From NCBI RefSeq assembly GCF_001729785.1, contig NZ_CP017183.1, forward strand, positions 1,240,001 through 1,304,000: a DNA stretch of 64,000 bases. The letters are read 5' to 3'. Within the stretch, counting starts at the first letter, position 1, and every line of letters starts with the position of its first letter. Below are positions 1 to 9,953 of the stretch, one piece after another. The translations under genes were made by a program, and so were the position numbers. Below the pieces are notes generated by a model that had not been told where the DNA came from, made no database searches, and was given only the letters and a program-made list of their open reading frames with translations. Source of the DNA: Enterobacter hormaechei subsp. xiangfangensis. GTDB taxonomy: Bacteria > Pseudomonadota > Gammaproteobacteria > Enterobacterales > Enterobacteriaceae.

Positions 1-942
1 ACCCGCTATCTGAACGCGCTTCCCGCGGCGCACAACTACGCCATGAGTTCGCCGGGATCGTTAGGCGTTTTCACGGCGGGCGGCTGCGTGGTGCTGGCGA
101 ACGATCCGAGCGCCACGCTCTGCTTCCCGCTGATTGAGCAGCATCAGATCAACGTCACCTCGCTGGTGCCGCCCGCGGTCAGCCTGTGGTTGCAGGCGAT
201 TGCCGACGGCGCGGGGAACGCCCAGCTGAAATCCCTCGAACTGCTCCAGGTAGGCGGCGCACGTCTCTCCGCCACGCTTGCGGCGCGCATTCCGGCGGAA
301 ATTGGCTGCCAGCTTCAGCAGGTGTTTGGCATGGCGGAAGGGCTGGTGAACTACACCGCCCTCGACGATGCGCCGGAGCGCATCATCAATACCCAGGGCC
401 GCCCGATGTGCCCGGACGATGAAGTGTGGGTGGCGGATGAGGACGGCAACCCGCTGCCGCGCGGGGAAGTCGGGCGTCTGATGACGCGCGGCCCGTATAC
501 CTTCCGCGGCTATTTCAACAGCCCGGAACACAACGCCAGCGCCTTTGATGCCAACGGTTTCTACTGCTCGGGCGATCTGATCGCCATCGACGAGCAGGGT
601 TACATCACCGTGCAGGGGCGCGAGAAAGATCAGATCAACCGCGGTGGCGAGAAGATCGCCGCCGAAGAGATCGAAAACCTGCTGCTGCGCCACGACGCGG
701 TGATCCACGCCGCGCTGGTGAGCATGGAGGACAGCCTGCTGGGCGAAAAAAGCTGCGCGTACCTGGTGGTGAAACAGCCCCTGCGCGCGGTGGAGGTGCG
801 ACGCTTCCTGCGCGAGCAGGGCGTTGCCGAATTTAAGCTGCCGGACCGCGTGGAGAGCGTGGATGCGCTTCCGCTCACGCCGGTCGGCAAAGTTGATAAG
901 AAACAGTTGCGCCTGTGGCTTGCTGAACGCGCCCGGGGCTGA
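1..942 (+). CDS. entE: Enterobactin synthase component E (2,3-dihydroxybenzoate-AMP ligase), 3' part
   Basis: The reading frame is open from base 1, so the 5' part of the gene lies outside the window; 313 C-terminal residues are present. EntE activates 2,3-dihydroxybenzoate as its adenylate and loads it onto the aryl carrier domain of EntB in the cytoplasm. Core motifs of the adenylating-enzyme family are visible: [14 protein letters not shown] (motif A5), SGDL (A7), [14 protein letters not shown] (A8 hinge) and, near the end, [11 protein letters not shown] with the catalytic lysine (A10). The entB start follows 10 bases after the stop, consistent with the entCEBAH operon order of E. coli. 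Fur control is expected from the family, but the promoter is outside the window. Confidence 0.97.
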   Translation, partial: TRYLNALPAAHNYAMSSPGSLGVFTAGGCVVLANDPSATLCFPLIEQHQINVTSLVPPAVSLWLQAIADGAGNAQLKSLELLQVGGARLSATLAARIPAEIGCQLQQVFGMAEGLVNYTALDDAPERIINTQGRPMCPDDEVWVADEDGNPLPRGEVGRLMTRGPYTFRGYFNSPEHNASAFDANGFYCSGDLIAIDEQGYITVQGREKDQINRGGEKIAAEEIENLLLRHDAVIHAALVSMEDSLLGEKSCAYLVVKQPLRAVEVRRFLREQGVAEFKLPDRVESVDALPLTPVGKVDKKQLRLWLAERARG

Positions 943-952
943 GGAACAGAGA

Positions 953-1806
953 ATGGCCATTCCAAAATTAACCGCATACGCGCTGCCAACCGCCGCCGAA
1001 CTGCCGACCAGTAAAGTGAACTGGGCGTTTGAACCGGAGCGCGCCGCGCTGCTGATCCACGATATGCAGGAGTACTTCCTGAACTTCTGGGGCGAAAATA
1101 GCGACATGATGCAGCAGGTAGTGGCGAACATCGCTAAACTGCGCGCGTACTGCAAAGAGCACAATATTCCGGTGTACTACACCGCGCAGCCGAAAGATCA
1201 GAGCGATGAAGACCGTGCCCTGCTGAACGACATGTGGGGGCCGGGCCTGACCCGTTCGCCGGAGCAGCAGCGCATCGTCGCTGAGCTGACCCCGGATGAA
1301 GCGGACACCGTGCTGGTGAAGTGGCGCTACAGCGCGTTTCACCGCTCGCCGCTGGAGCAGATGCTGAAAGAGACCGGGCGCAACCAGCTTTTGATCACCG
1401 GCGTATACGCCCACATCGGCTGCATGACCACCGCCACCGACGCCTTTATGCGCGACATTAAACCGTTCTTTATCGCCGACGCGCTGGCGGATTTCACCCG
1501 CGACGAGCACCTGATGTCGCTGAAATACGTGGCAGGGCGTTCGGGCCGCGTGGTGATGACCGACGAGCTGCTGCCGTCCGTTCCGGCAACGAAAGCCGCG
1601 CTGCGTGAGCTGATCCTGCCGCTGCTGGACGAGTCCGACGAGCCGATGGATGATGAAAACCTGATCGACTATGGTCTGGATTCAGTACGGATGATGGCGC
1701 TCGCCGCCCGCTGGCGCAAAGTGCACGGCGACATTGATTTCGTGATGCTGGCAAAAAATCCGACCCTCGATGCCTGGTGGGCGCTGCTCTCCCGCGAGGT
1801 GAAGTG

Positions 1807-1807
<1 letters not shown>
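953..1807 (+). CDS. entB: Isochorismatase / aryl carrier protein of enterobactin synthesis
   Basis: Bifunctional 284-residue protein (E. coli EntB has 285). The N-terminal isochorismatase domain, with the nucleophile region LLIHDMQEYF at Asp37, hydrolyses isochorismate to 2,3-dihydro-2,3-dihydroxybenzoate. The C-terminal aryl carrier domain contains LIDYGLDSVRMM, where Ser244 would carry the phosphopantetheine arm that receives dihydroxybenzoate from EntE. The ATG at 953 was chosen because it gives MAIPKLTAYALP, the known EntB N-terminus, and follows a GAGGAACAGAGA ribosome site; the frame is open further upstream only inside entE. The stop overlaps the entA start as ATGA, a sign of translational coupling. 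Confidence 0.97.
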
Positions 1808-2972
<1,165 letters not shown>

Positions 2973-2984
2973 GTCATTCAGCTG

Positions 2985-3004
2985 AAAGTGATCGGCTTAA
3001 CACT
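2985..3004 (+). promoter_or_regulatory. Possible CRP site upstream of cstA
   Basis: AGTGA-N6-TAACA at 2987-3002 matches the CRP consensus TGTGA-N6-TCACA at 8 of 10 arm positions. In E. coli cstA is a carbon-starvation gene activated by cAMP-CRP and repressed by CsrA. The site lies about 130 bases before the start codon. An exact TATA-like -10 was not assigned. Confidence 0.4.
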
Positions 3005-3121
3005 GTGGTGTAAATCTCTGGTTTGACCACGCATTATTGCGTTTCAAAGTTGTTAAATTTTACCCGTTGTTCTAGAAACAAAATGTAACATCTCACTGTT
3101 TCACAACAACGGACAACAACT

Positions 3122-5227
3122 ATGAACAACTCAGGGAAATACCTTACGTGGGCGGTGCTCTCCGTGGTGGGAGCCTTTGCCCTGGGCTATATCGCCCTCA
3201 ACCGGGGGGAGCAGATCAACGCGCTGTGGATCGTCGTCGCCTCCGTCTGCATTTATCTGATCGCATACCGTTTTTATGGCCGCTATATCGCAAAGACGGT
3301 GCTGGGCGTAGACGGCACGCGCATGACGCCTGCCGTGCGCCACAACGATGGTCTGGACTACGTGCCGACCGATAAAAAAGTGCTGTTCGGTCACCATTTC
3401 GCGGCGATTGCCGGGGCAGGCCCGCTGGTGGGGCCGGTACTGGCCGCGCAGATGGGCTACCTGCCGGGGATGATCTGGATCCTCGCGGGGGTGGTGCTGG
3501 CGGGCGCGGTGCAGGACTTCATGGTGCTGTTCGTCTCCACCCGTCGCGACGGTCGTTCGCTGGGTGAGCTGGTGAAAGAAGAGATGGGGGCAACCGCCGG
3601 GGTGATTGCGCTGGTGGCGACCTTTATGATCATGGTGATCATCCTCGCGGTGCTGGCGATGATCGTGGTGAAAGCCTTGACCCACAGCCCGTGGGGAACC
3701 TATACCGTCGCCTTCACCATACCGCTGGCGCTGTTCATGGGGATCTACATTCGCTACCTGCGTCCGGGGCGCATTGGTGAAGTGTCGGTGATTGGCCTGG
3801 TATTCCTCGTGTTCGCCATTATCTCCGGCGGCTGGGTGGCGGAAAGCCCGACCTGGGCACCGTTCTTCGACTTCACCGGCGTGCAGCTGACCTGGATGCT
3901 GGTAGGCTACGGCTTCGTGGCGGCGGTGCTGCCGGTATGGCTGCTGTTGGCCCCGCGTGACTACCTCTCTACCTTCCTGAAAATCGGCACCATCGTCGGG
4001 CTGGCGATCGGCATTCTGATTATGCGCCCGACCCTGACCATGCCTGCGCTGACCAAATTTATCGACGGTACCGGCCCGGTCTGGACCGGCAACCTGTTCC
4101 CGTTCCTGTTTATCACCATCGCCTGTGGGGCGGTGTCGGGCTTCCACGCGCTGATTGCCTCCGGGACCACGCCGAAGATGCTGGCGAATGAGAATCAGGC
4201 CTGCCTGATTGGCTACGGCGGCATGCTGATGGAGTCCTTCGTGGCGATTATGGCGCTGGTCTCCGCCTGCATTATTGACCCGGGCGTGTATTTCGCGATG
4301 AACAGCCCGATGGCGGTCCTGGCTCCGGCGGGCACCGTTGACGTGGTCGCTTCCGCCGCGCAGGTGGTGAGCGGCTGGGGTTTTGCGATTACGCCTGAAA
4401 CGCTGACGCATATCGCTAATGAGGTCGGCGAGCAGTCGATTATTTCCCGCGCAGGCGGGGCACCAACGCTGGCGGTGGGCATGGCCTACATCCTGCACGG
4501 CGCGCTGGGCGGGCTGATGGATGTCTCGTTCTGGTATCACTTCGCCATTCTGTTCGAGGCGCTGTTTATTCTGACGGCGGTGGATGCCGGTACGCGTGCG
4601 GCACGCTTTATGTTGCAGGATCTGCTGGGGGTGATCTCCCCGAACCTGAAACGTACCGATTCACTCCCGGCTAACCTGCTGGCGACAGCGCTGTGCGTGC
4701 TGGCGTGGGGCTACTTCCTGCATCAGGGCGTGGTCGACCCGCTGGGCGGGATTAACACCCTGTGGCCGCTGTTCGGTATCGCCAACCAGATGCTGGCGGG
4801 CATGGCCCTGATGCTCTGCGCGGTAGTGCTGTTCAAGATGAAGCGCCAGCGTTACGCATGGGTGGCGCTGGTGCCAACGGCGTGGCTGCTGATCTGTACC
4901 CTGACCGCGGGCTGGCAGAAAGCCTTCAGCCCGGACAACAAGGTGGGCTTCCTGGCGATCGCCAACAAGTTCCAGGCGATGATCGACAGCGGTAAGATCC
5001 CGGCACAGTACACCGAATCTCAGCTGTCGCAGCTGGTGTTTAACAACCGTCTGGACGCCGGGCTGACCATCTTCTTTATGGTGGTGGTTGTGGTGCTGGC
5101 GTTGTATTCTCTGAAAACCGCGCTGGCGGCGTTGAAAGTCGACAAACCGACGGCGAAAGAGACGCCGTATGAGCCAATGCCTGAGAACCTGGACGAGATT
5201 GTCACCCAGGCGAAAGGGGCGCATTAA
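3122..5227 (+). CDS. cstA: Carbon starvation protein CstA (pyruvate/peptide transporter)
   Basis: Inner-membrane protein of 701 residues, the same length as E. coli CstA. The family imports pyruvate and peptides during carbon starvation. The N-terminal CstA domain has many hydrophobic segments; conserved stretches such as DYVPTDKKVLFGHHFAAIAGAGPL and ASGTTPKMLANE are present, and a CstA C-terminal domain ends in a short charged tail. The ATG at 3122 gives MNNSGKYLTWAVL. The sequence before it is a weak ribosome site with GGA (AACGGACAACAAC), which fits CsrA-type control known in E. coli, although that is inferred. ybdD follows after an inverted pair of palindromic repeats. Confidence 0.97.
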   Translation: MNNSGKYLTWAVLSVVGAFALGYIALNRGEQINALWIVVASVCIYLIAYRFYGRYIAKTVLGVDGTRMTPAVRHNDGLDYVPTDKKVLFGHHFAAIAGAGPLVGPVLAAQMGYLPGMIWILAGVVLAGAVQDFMVLFVSTRRDGRSLGELVKEEMGATAGVIALVATFMIMVIILAVLAMIVVKALTHSPWGTYTVAFTIPLALFMGIYIRYLRPGRIGEVSVIGLVFLVFAIISGGWVAESPTWAPFFDFTGVQLTWMLVGYGFVAAVLPVWLLLAPRDYLSTFLKIGTIVGLAIGILIMRPTLTMPALTKFIDGTGPVWTGNLFPFLFITIACGAVSGFHALIASGTTPKMLANENQACLIGYGGMLMESFVAIMALVSACIIDPGVYFAMNSPMAVLAPAGTVDVVASAAQVVSGWGFAITPETLTHIANEVGEQSIISRAGGAPTLAVGMAYILHGALGGLMDVSFWYHFAILFEALFILTAVDAGTRAARFMLQDLLGVISPNLKRTDSLPANLLATALCVLAWGYFLHQGVVDPLGGINTLWPLFGIANQMLAGMALMLCAVVLFKMKRQRYAWVALVPTAWLLICTLTAGWQKAFSPDNKVGFLAIANKFQAMIDSGKIPAQYTESQLSQLVFNNRLDAGLTIFFMVVVVVLALYSLKTALAALKVDKPTAKETPYEPMPENLDEIVTQAKGAH

Positions 5228-5237
5228 CATTACCAAA

Positions 5238-5320
5238 CCCCCTCACCCCACCCCTCTCCCCAAAGGGGAGAGGGTGTTAAAGTTCCCTCTCCCCTTTGGG
5301 GAGAGGGTCAGGGTGAGGGG
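5238..5320. repeat. Inverted pair of REP-like palindromes between cstA and ybdD
   Basis: Two copies of a G/C-rich palindromic unit face each other. The first, 5238-5274, has CCCTCACCCC followed by CCTCTCCCC-AAA-GGGGAGAGG. The second, 5285-5320, is nearly its reverse complement and ends GGGTGAGGGG. Together they can form a long cruciform or hairpin in the mRNA. Single copies of the same family lie at 13281, 16164 and 63550. Placement between two co-directional genes is typical of REP/BIME elements that stabilise the upstream message or reduce read-through. Confidence 0.85.
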
Positions 5321-5341
5321 AATACAAACGAGAAACTGATT

Positions 5342-5539
5342 ATGTTCGACACCCTTTCCAAAGCAGGTAAATACCTGGGCCAGGCCGCTAAAATGATGAT
5401 TGGCGTGCCGGATTACGACAACTACGTCGAGCATATGCGCGTCAACCACCCGGACCAGACGCCCATGACCTACGAAGAATTTTTCCGCGACCGTCAGGAC
5501 GCCCGCTACGGCGGCAAGGGCGGGGCGAAGTGCTGTTAA
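5342..5539 (+). CDS. ybdD: YbdD/YjiX family small protein
   Basis: Protein of 65 residues matching E. coli YbdD and its paralogue Yji[19 protein letters not shown], then [17 protein letters not shown], and a C-terminal Cys-Cys. The family nearly always follows a cstA-type pyruvate/peptide transporter gene, and a role as small partner or regulator of the transporter is inferred from that. The start ATG is the only one in frame before the conserved region. The gene ends convergently, 4 bases overlapping the stop region of the minus-strand antitoxin gene. Confidence 0.93.
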   Translation: MFDTLSKAGKYLGQAAKMMIGVPDYDNYVEHMRVNHPDQTPMTYEEFFRDRQDARYGGKGGAKCC

Positions 5540-5940
5540 CCCTCTTTTGGTAAATAGAGGCTAATCTGCTCCTGTTTACAGCCGTAAATTGCCGCCAGCT
5601 TTTCGCGGGTGCGCTTTTGCGGTCGGGAGTCCAGCGCTTCCAGCTGTGACACGGCGGACTGGCTGATGCCAAGCTTCTCCGCCACCTCCTGCTGGGACAT
5701 GCCGCGTAAAATGCGCCAGGCGGCCTGTAGGCTGACGTTCTCGTTATGCATGATGTCGCACACTTCACCCGGTAAACCTACGTTATCGTAGATGTCTGAT
5801 TCGTAAGGGATGTCTTCCCAGTCGTTTTCATCATCGTCATCGTACTCAAGCATGGCTAAACGCATGCGAAAATATTCACCGTAGGGTATGACAACATACT
5901 GTTTTTTTCCTTCTTCATCCTTGATGAACTGAATAGTCAT
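5536..5940 (-). CDS. XRE-family antitoxin with N-terminal extension
   Basis: Protein of 134 residues. Residues 1-30 ([10 protein letters not shown] to the [13 protein letters not shown] segment) form a small N-terminal part, residues 34-52 are very acidic ([10 protein letters not shown]), and residues 81-120 are a helix-turn-helix of the XRE type ([21 protein letters not shown]). It is the second gene of a toxin-first pair and overlaps the toxin gene by 26 bases. The chosen ATG is preceded by GAGGAG; an in-frame ATG six codons upstream is possible but leaves no ribosome site. Such antitoxins usually neutralise the toxin and repress the shared promoter. The exact antitoxin class was not determined. 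Confidence 0.85.
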   Translation of the reverse strand: MTIQFIKDEEGKKQYVVIPYGEYFRMRLAMLEYDDDDENDWEDIPYESDIYDNVGLPGEVCDIMHNENVSLQAAWRILRGMSQQEVAEKLGISQSAVSQLEALDSRPQKRTREKLAAIYGCKQEQISLYLPKEG

Positions 5941-6217
5941 ATTCCGTATGCTCCTCATGAAGGTAGGTAGTGGTTGTCCGGCGTTTTACTGCCACTACGT
6001 AGCAGATATCACCCGGCGGGTCTCCGAAGGTGTAAATGACCCTGTAATCACCTAATCGCAACCTGTAGTGGTTTTCGGGAGAAGATAATTTCTTGATATC
6101 CGCGACAGGTGATGTTTTATCGTCCATCTTCTCCAGCCTGAATTTAATGCGGTTCTGATATCGAGGATCGATTTTAGAAAACTGCTTCTCTGCTGTTTTA
6201 GACCACACAATCTTCAT
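5915..6217 (-). CDS. RelE/ParE-superfamily toxin
   Basis: Protein of 100 residues beginning MKIVWSKTAEKQFSKIDP and carrying YRLRLGDYRVIYTF near residues 51-64, the beta-sheet core typical of RelE/HigB/ParE toxins. The C-terminus (AVKRRTTTTYLHEEH) has the usual basic strand and final helix. Most RelE-like members cut mRNA on the ribosome; ParE members inhibit gyrase, and the sequence alone does not decide between them. The ATG at 6217 has a strong GGAGG site. The gene precedes its XRE antitoxin, the same order as in higBA. Confidence 0.88.
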   Translation of the reverse strand: MKIVWSKTAEKQFSKIDPRYQNRIKFRLEKMDDKTSPVADIKKLSSPENHYRLRLGDYRVIYTFGDPPGDICYVVAVKRRTTTTYLHEEHTEYDYSVHQG

Positions 6218-6361
6218 CCGTACCTCCACTGTACGCCCACACAAAATATAAGGAAATAATAAGACTATTAGATAAATTCCGAATTTCTAATGAGGTACTG
6301 TAGAGCGGAGAATAACCGCGAGAAAGCGGCAAAACGCGAATCGTCGAGGCGGCTCGAACAG

Positions 6362-6383
6362 GCCTCTGCCGGGCGACAGAGGC
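6362..6383 (-). terminator. Hairpin after the SDR gene
   Basis: GCCTCTG (6362-6368) and CAGAGGC (6377-6383) form a 7-bp stem with an 8-base loop, 18 bases beyond the stop of the minus-strand SDR gene. No clear U-run follows on the minus strand, so it is at best a weak terminator or an RNA 3' end. Confidence 0.35.
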
Positions 6384-6400
6384 ATACAGTAAATTTGCGA

Positions 6401-7144
6401 TCAGGCGTTCAGACCGCCGTCGACATCCAGACCGGTGCCGGAAATTTGCCCCGCAGCCGGGCTGGCGAGGAAGGTGACTGCCGCTGCGATATCCTCCGGC
6501 TGGCCGTAATGGCCCAGGGCAATAAGCTGACGCTGAGAGTCAGCCTGCTCGCCGTCTTCCGGGTTCATATCGCTGTTGGTCGGCCCGGGGTGGACCAGGT
6601 TGACGGTAATGCCGCGCGGGCCTAAATCACGGGCCAGACCTCGGGTGAGAGAGTTAAGGGCAGACTTGGTCATCGAGTAGACGGCGATCCCCGGCTGCGC
6701 CACGCGGTTCGCCAGACAGCTGCCAATGTTGATGATGCGTCCGCCGTCCGACATATGCACCAGCGCTTCCTGAATGGCGATCACCACGCCGCGGATGTTG
6801 ACGTTGATCAGAGCGTCGATGTCCGCCAGGGTCATGGACTCCAGCGGGCCGCCGCGCGCAATCCCGGCGTTATTGACCAGAATATCCAGCCCGCCGAGAG
6901 CGCGCGCCGCCTGCGTGACCGCATCCTGAATCGCCTGCGCGCTGGCGCTGTCGGCCTGAATCGCCTCGCCGTGTCGCCCCAGCGCGTTGATCTCATCGAC
7001 GACCTGCTGGGCTTTATCGACGGATTTTTCGTAGGTGATAACCACATCGGCACCGGCGCGCGCCAGCGACAGCGCAATCGCCCGACCCAGCCCACGACTG
7101 GCGCCGGTAACCAGCGCCTTTTTACCTGTTAAATCGATCTGCAT
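6401..7144 (-). CDS. Short-chain dehydrogenase/reductase (SDR) family oxidoreductase
   Basis: Protein of 247 residues with the classical SDR layout: TGASRGLG cofactor motif at residues 13-20, LVNNAGIA after beta-4, catalytic Ser in NIGSC and Tyr-x3-Lys in YSMTKSA, and a C-terminal VDGG-type end (LDVDGGLNA). It resembles the BdcA/FabG-like group. The substrate cannot be read from sequence. The ATG at 7144 gives MQIDLTGKKALVTGA; a longer frame begins 19 codons upstream without a good ribosome site. It lies 57 bases downstream of ybdH on the same strand and is probably co-transcribed with it. Confidence 0.88.
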   Translation of the reverse strand: MQIDLTGKKALVTGASRGLGRAIALSLARAGADVVITYEKSVDKAQQVVDEINALGRHGEAIQADSASAQAIQDAVTQAARALGGLDILVNNAGIARGGPLESMTLADIDALINVNIRGVVIAIQEALVHMSDGGRIINIGSCLANRVAQPGIAVYSMTKSALNSLTRGLARDLGPRGITVNLVHPGPTNSDMNPEDGEQADSQRQLIALGHYGQPEDIAAAVTFLASPAAGQISGTGLDVDGGLNA

Positions 7145-7201
7145 GATGACCTCGTTGCAAGAGTGGAGAGAATCATCATTAGGTATAGCCCGTCGGCGCA
7201 A

Positions 7202-8290
7202 TTAACGACTGAAGGATTCCACCTTCGCAAACGCGGCGCGCAGCACCTCAGGCGTTAACGTCACCGGCAGATAGTGAATCGACTCCACCGGGCGCAGGGT
7301 GTGGGCAATGACCTTATCCAGCTCGTCGCGGTTGTTTACATCAACGTCCAGCTCGCGAAGCGTGATCGGCAGGTTAAAGCGTTGGTATGCCGCCACCAGC
7401 TGCGCCAGCACGTCGTCCTGGCCGAGCAGGGCGCTCTGGACCAGAATGCCGTAGGCCACCTTGGTGCCGTGCAGGTATTTTTCCGTCTGCGGCAGCACGG
7501 TTAAGCCGTTGTGCACCGCGTGCGCCGCCGCCACGCGGGTATAGCGCTCACCCAGACCGCCGACCATTCCGCCTCCGGCAATAATCGCATCCACCACGTC
7601 CCGGAACGCCTGCGTCTGTTCGCCGCGCTGCTGATCTGCAAGCGCCTCTTCGCTGCGTTCCAGCAGCACGTCGCGGATCGCCAGCGCACCTTTCAGGCCA
7701 AGACGCACGGTCAGCGGCAGACTCTCAGGTTGAGGGGCGAGCACCGCCGCTTCGTACCACTTCGCCAGCGTATCGCCGATGCCCGCCAGCAGGTATTCCG
7801 CCGGGGCGTTAAGGATGATCTGCGGCTCCACCAGCACCAGAAAGTTGGCGTCGTCAAAAATCTCAAACTGTAGCGCCTGACCGGCATCGTTGTACCACAC
7901 GGAGAGCGGGGTCCACGCCGCGCAGGTGGCGGCGATAGTGGGAATGCCCACGAACGGCACGCCCAGACGACGCGCCACGGCCTTGACGGTATCCATTACC
8001 GCGCCGCCGCCCACGCCAATCACCACGCTGGCTTCGCTTCCCGCTTCGTTCACCAGACGGGTGACGTCACGCTCGCTGCAATGGCCCTTAAACAGCAGAT
8101 GTTTTGCCCCCGTCGCGTTAAAACTCTGCGGCAGATAAGGGCGTGCGCCCTCAATCGCCCGCTCGCCGTAGATCCACACCGCGCGGGAAAGCTGTTCCGG
8201 GGTAAAGAAATCATCCAGGCGCGCAAGGCTTCCCGGATGAGAGAAGTAGTTCGCCGGGCCGGGCACGACGCGGATATCGGTGTTGCTCAT
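7202..8290 (-). CDS. ybdH: Hydroxycarboxylate dehydrogenase A (iron-type alcohol dehydrogenase family)
   Basis: Protein of 362 residues, close along its whole length to E. coli YbdH (HcxA), including VVPGPANYFSHPGS, VVIGVGGGAVMDTVKAVARRL, IPTIAATCAAWTPLSVWYND and HAVHNGLTVLPQTEKYLHGTK, where His residues bind the metal. HcxA reduces 2-oxo acids such as 2-oxobutyrate and oxaloacetate with NADPH. In E. coli ybdH is reported as MetJ-regulated; here a met-box-like array lies 37 bases before the start. Placement beside the methionine salvage genes suggests an oxo-acid substrate in that pathway, such as 4-methylthio-2-oxobutyrate; this is inference. Confidence 0.94.
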   Translation of the reverse strand: MSNTDIRVVPGPANYFSHPGSLARLDDFFTPEQLSRAVWIYGERAIEGARPYLPQSFNATGAKHLLFKGHCSERDVTRLVNEAGSEASVVIGVGGGAVMDTVKAVARRLGVPFVGIPTIAATCAAWTPLSVWYNDAGQALQFEIFDDANFLVLVEPQIILNAPAEYLLAGIGDTLAKWYEAAVLAPQPESLPLTVRLGLKGALAIRDVLLERSEEALADQQRGEQTQAFRDVVDAIIAGGGMVGGLGERYTRVAAAHAVHNGLTVLPQTEKYLHGTKVAYGILVQSALLGQDDVLAQLVAAYQRFNLPITLRELDVDVNNRDELDKVIAHTLRPVESIHYLPVTLTPEVLRAAFAKVESFSR

Positions 8291-8326
8291 GGAGTTGTCC
8301 TTATTTTAGCAAGCGCTAACCTGATG

Positions 8327-8350
8327 TTATGTCTGGACATCCGGATGGCT
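8327..8350. promoter_or_regulatory. Probable MetJ operator between ybdH and the ABC importer
   Basis: Three adjacent 8-mers, TTATGTCT, GGACATCC and GGATGGCT, each match the met box AGACGTCT at 5 of 8 positions and keep the CTGGA junction seen in E. coli metA and metF operators. The array lies between divergent ybdH (start 8290) and the importer ATPase gene (start 8451), so it could control both. It is weaker than the arrays at 14546 and 18076, which each contain a perfect box. Confidence 0.55.
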
Positions 8351-8450
8351 AATAATATTTAGCTTTATCTTATGCCTTTTCCGTCGTTGTCAGTCAACCG
8401 GAGCTGTGAAAAATTCGCTAAATCAGAAGAGTAATGAAGGATTTACGCGG

Positions 8451-9953
8451 ATGGTTTCCAGTCGCCTAGAGATGCGCGGTATCAGCCTGGCCTTTTCCGG
8501 CTTTCAGGCCCTGTCGCGCGTGGACTTCACGCTGAACGGCGGGTCGGTGCATGCGCTGACCGGCGCCAACGGCGCGGGGAAATCGACGCTGATGGCGGTG
8601 CTGTGCGGGACGCACGACCACTATGAAGGCGAAATCTGCATTAACAACCAGCCGGTAAGCATCCGCGAGCCGCTGGACGCCAAACGGCTGGGCATCCACC
8701 TCGTGCAGCAGGAGGTGGACGTGGCGCTGATCCCGGGGTTAAGCATTGCTGAAAACATCATGCTCGACCAGCTGGCGCAGCCAGGGTACCGCTACCGCTG
8801 GCGCGACATCCGCCAGCAGGCGCGGCAGGCGCTGGCGCAGCTGGATGTTTCGCTCGACGTTCGCCGCTCCATCGACAGCTGCACGCTGGCTGAAAAACAG
8901 CAGATTTTGCTGGCGCGGGCGTTATCTCATCACTGCCGTTTTTTGATTCTTGATGAACCCACCGCGCCGCTGGACGCGCACGAGAGCGAGCGTCTGTTTG
9001 CGGTAGTAAGACGTCTGCAACAGCAGGGCATCGGCGTGGTGTTTATCTCACACCGCATTCACGAGCTAAAAGCTATCTGCGACACCCTGACGGTGCTGCG
9101 CGACGGCAGGCTGATTGAGTCTGGCCCGATGGCCGATCTCAGCGGTGAAGCGATCGTTGAGAAGATGCTCGGCCACGTGCTGAGCGATATCTACCCGCCC
9201 GCGCGCCCGCCGCACGGCGACGAAACGCTGCTGCGGGTAGAAGGGCTGCACGACGACGCGCTGCTGAAAGATATCTCGCTGCACCTGCGCAAGGGCGAAA
9301 TTCTCGGCATTGCCGGGCTGGCGGGCGCGGGCAAAACAGAACTCTGTAAGGCGCTGTTTGGCGCCAGTAAAAGCCGCGTCGCGAACGGCGAGCTGAACCA
9401 TCAGCCCTGGAAACCGCGCGCTCCGGCAGACTCGGTGCTGCGCGGCCTGGCGCTGGTGCCGGAAGAGCGGCGCAAAGAGGGCATTTTTATCGACGAGACG
9501 GTGAGCATGAATCTTGCCGTGTGCGCCGATAACAGCTTCTCGCGCTGGAGCCTGTTCGGCCATCGTCAGGCGTGGCGCTGGGCGGAGGAGGTGATCGCCC
9601 GCGTCGGCGTTCGCGCCCGCGGTCCCGGGCAGGTTTTGCGACGTCTCTCCGGCGGCAACCAGCAGAAGGTCGCCATCGGCAAGTGGCTGCGCAATGACGC
9701 GAGCGTGCTGATCTTCGACGAGCCGACCAAAGGCGTAGACGTGAAGGCCAAAACCGATCTGTTCCAGCTGATCGACGGCCTGGCGCGCGAGGGCAAAGGG
9801 GTGATTTACGCCTCGGGCGAATTTGCCGAACTGGTCGGGCTGTGCGACCGCATCTGCGTCCTGTGGGACGGGCGCATCGTGGCGGAAATCGCCGGGGCCG
9901 AGGCCCGTGAAGAGACACTACTTTATTATTCAACCGGAGGAACGGCGTCGTGA
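8451..9953 (+). CDS. Sugar-type ABC importer, ATP-binding subunit (two ABC domains)
   Basis: Protein of 500 residues with two tandem ATPase domains, as in RbsA/MglA/LsrA. The first has Walker A GANGAGKST at residues 38-46 and Walker B RFLILDEPTAP. The second has GLAGAGKTE, the signature RLSGGNQQK and Walker B VLIFDEPTKGVD. ATG 8451 is preferred over an upstream GTG at 8406 because GAAGGA lies nine bases before it and the protein then starts just ahead of the first domain. The permease GTG overlaps its stop (GTGA). The substrate is not readable from this subunit; context suggests methylthioribose or a related pentose. Confidence 0.93.
   Translation: MVSSRLEMRGISLAFSGFQALSRVDFTLNGGSVHALTGANGAGKSTLMAVLCGTHDHYEGEICINNQPVSIREPLDAKRLGIHLVQQEVDVALIPGLSIAENIMLDQLAQPGYRYRWRDIRQQARQALAQLDVSLDVRRSIDSCTLAEKQQILLARALSHHCRFLILDEPTAPLDAHESERLFAVVRRLQQQGIGVVFISHRIHELKAICDTLTVLRDGRLIESGPMADLSGEAIVEKMLGHVLSDIYPPARPPHGDETLLRVEGLHDDALLKDISLHLRKGEILGIAGLAGAGKTELCKALFGASKSRVANGELNHQPWKPRAPADSVLRGLALVPEERRKEGIFIDETVSMNLAVCADNSFSRWSLFGHRQAWRWAEEVIARVGVRARGPGQVLRRLSGGNQQKVAIGKWLRNDASVLIFDEPTKGVDVKAKTDLFQLIDGLAREGKGVIYASGEFAELVGLCDRICVLWDGRIVAEIAGAEAREETLLYYSTGGTAS

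Noticed and set aside
3131-4540. 469-residue open frame antisense to cstA
   Set aside because: Composition (many His, Gln, Arg) is that of a shadow of a GC-rich gene; cstA on the other strand is full length.
8311-8324. TTAGC-N4-GCTAA type palindrome upstream of ybdH as a LacI-family operator
   Set aside because: The half-sites TTAGC and GCTAA around AAGC are short, no LacI-family gene is nearby, and the adjacent MetJ-like boxes explain control better.
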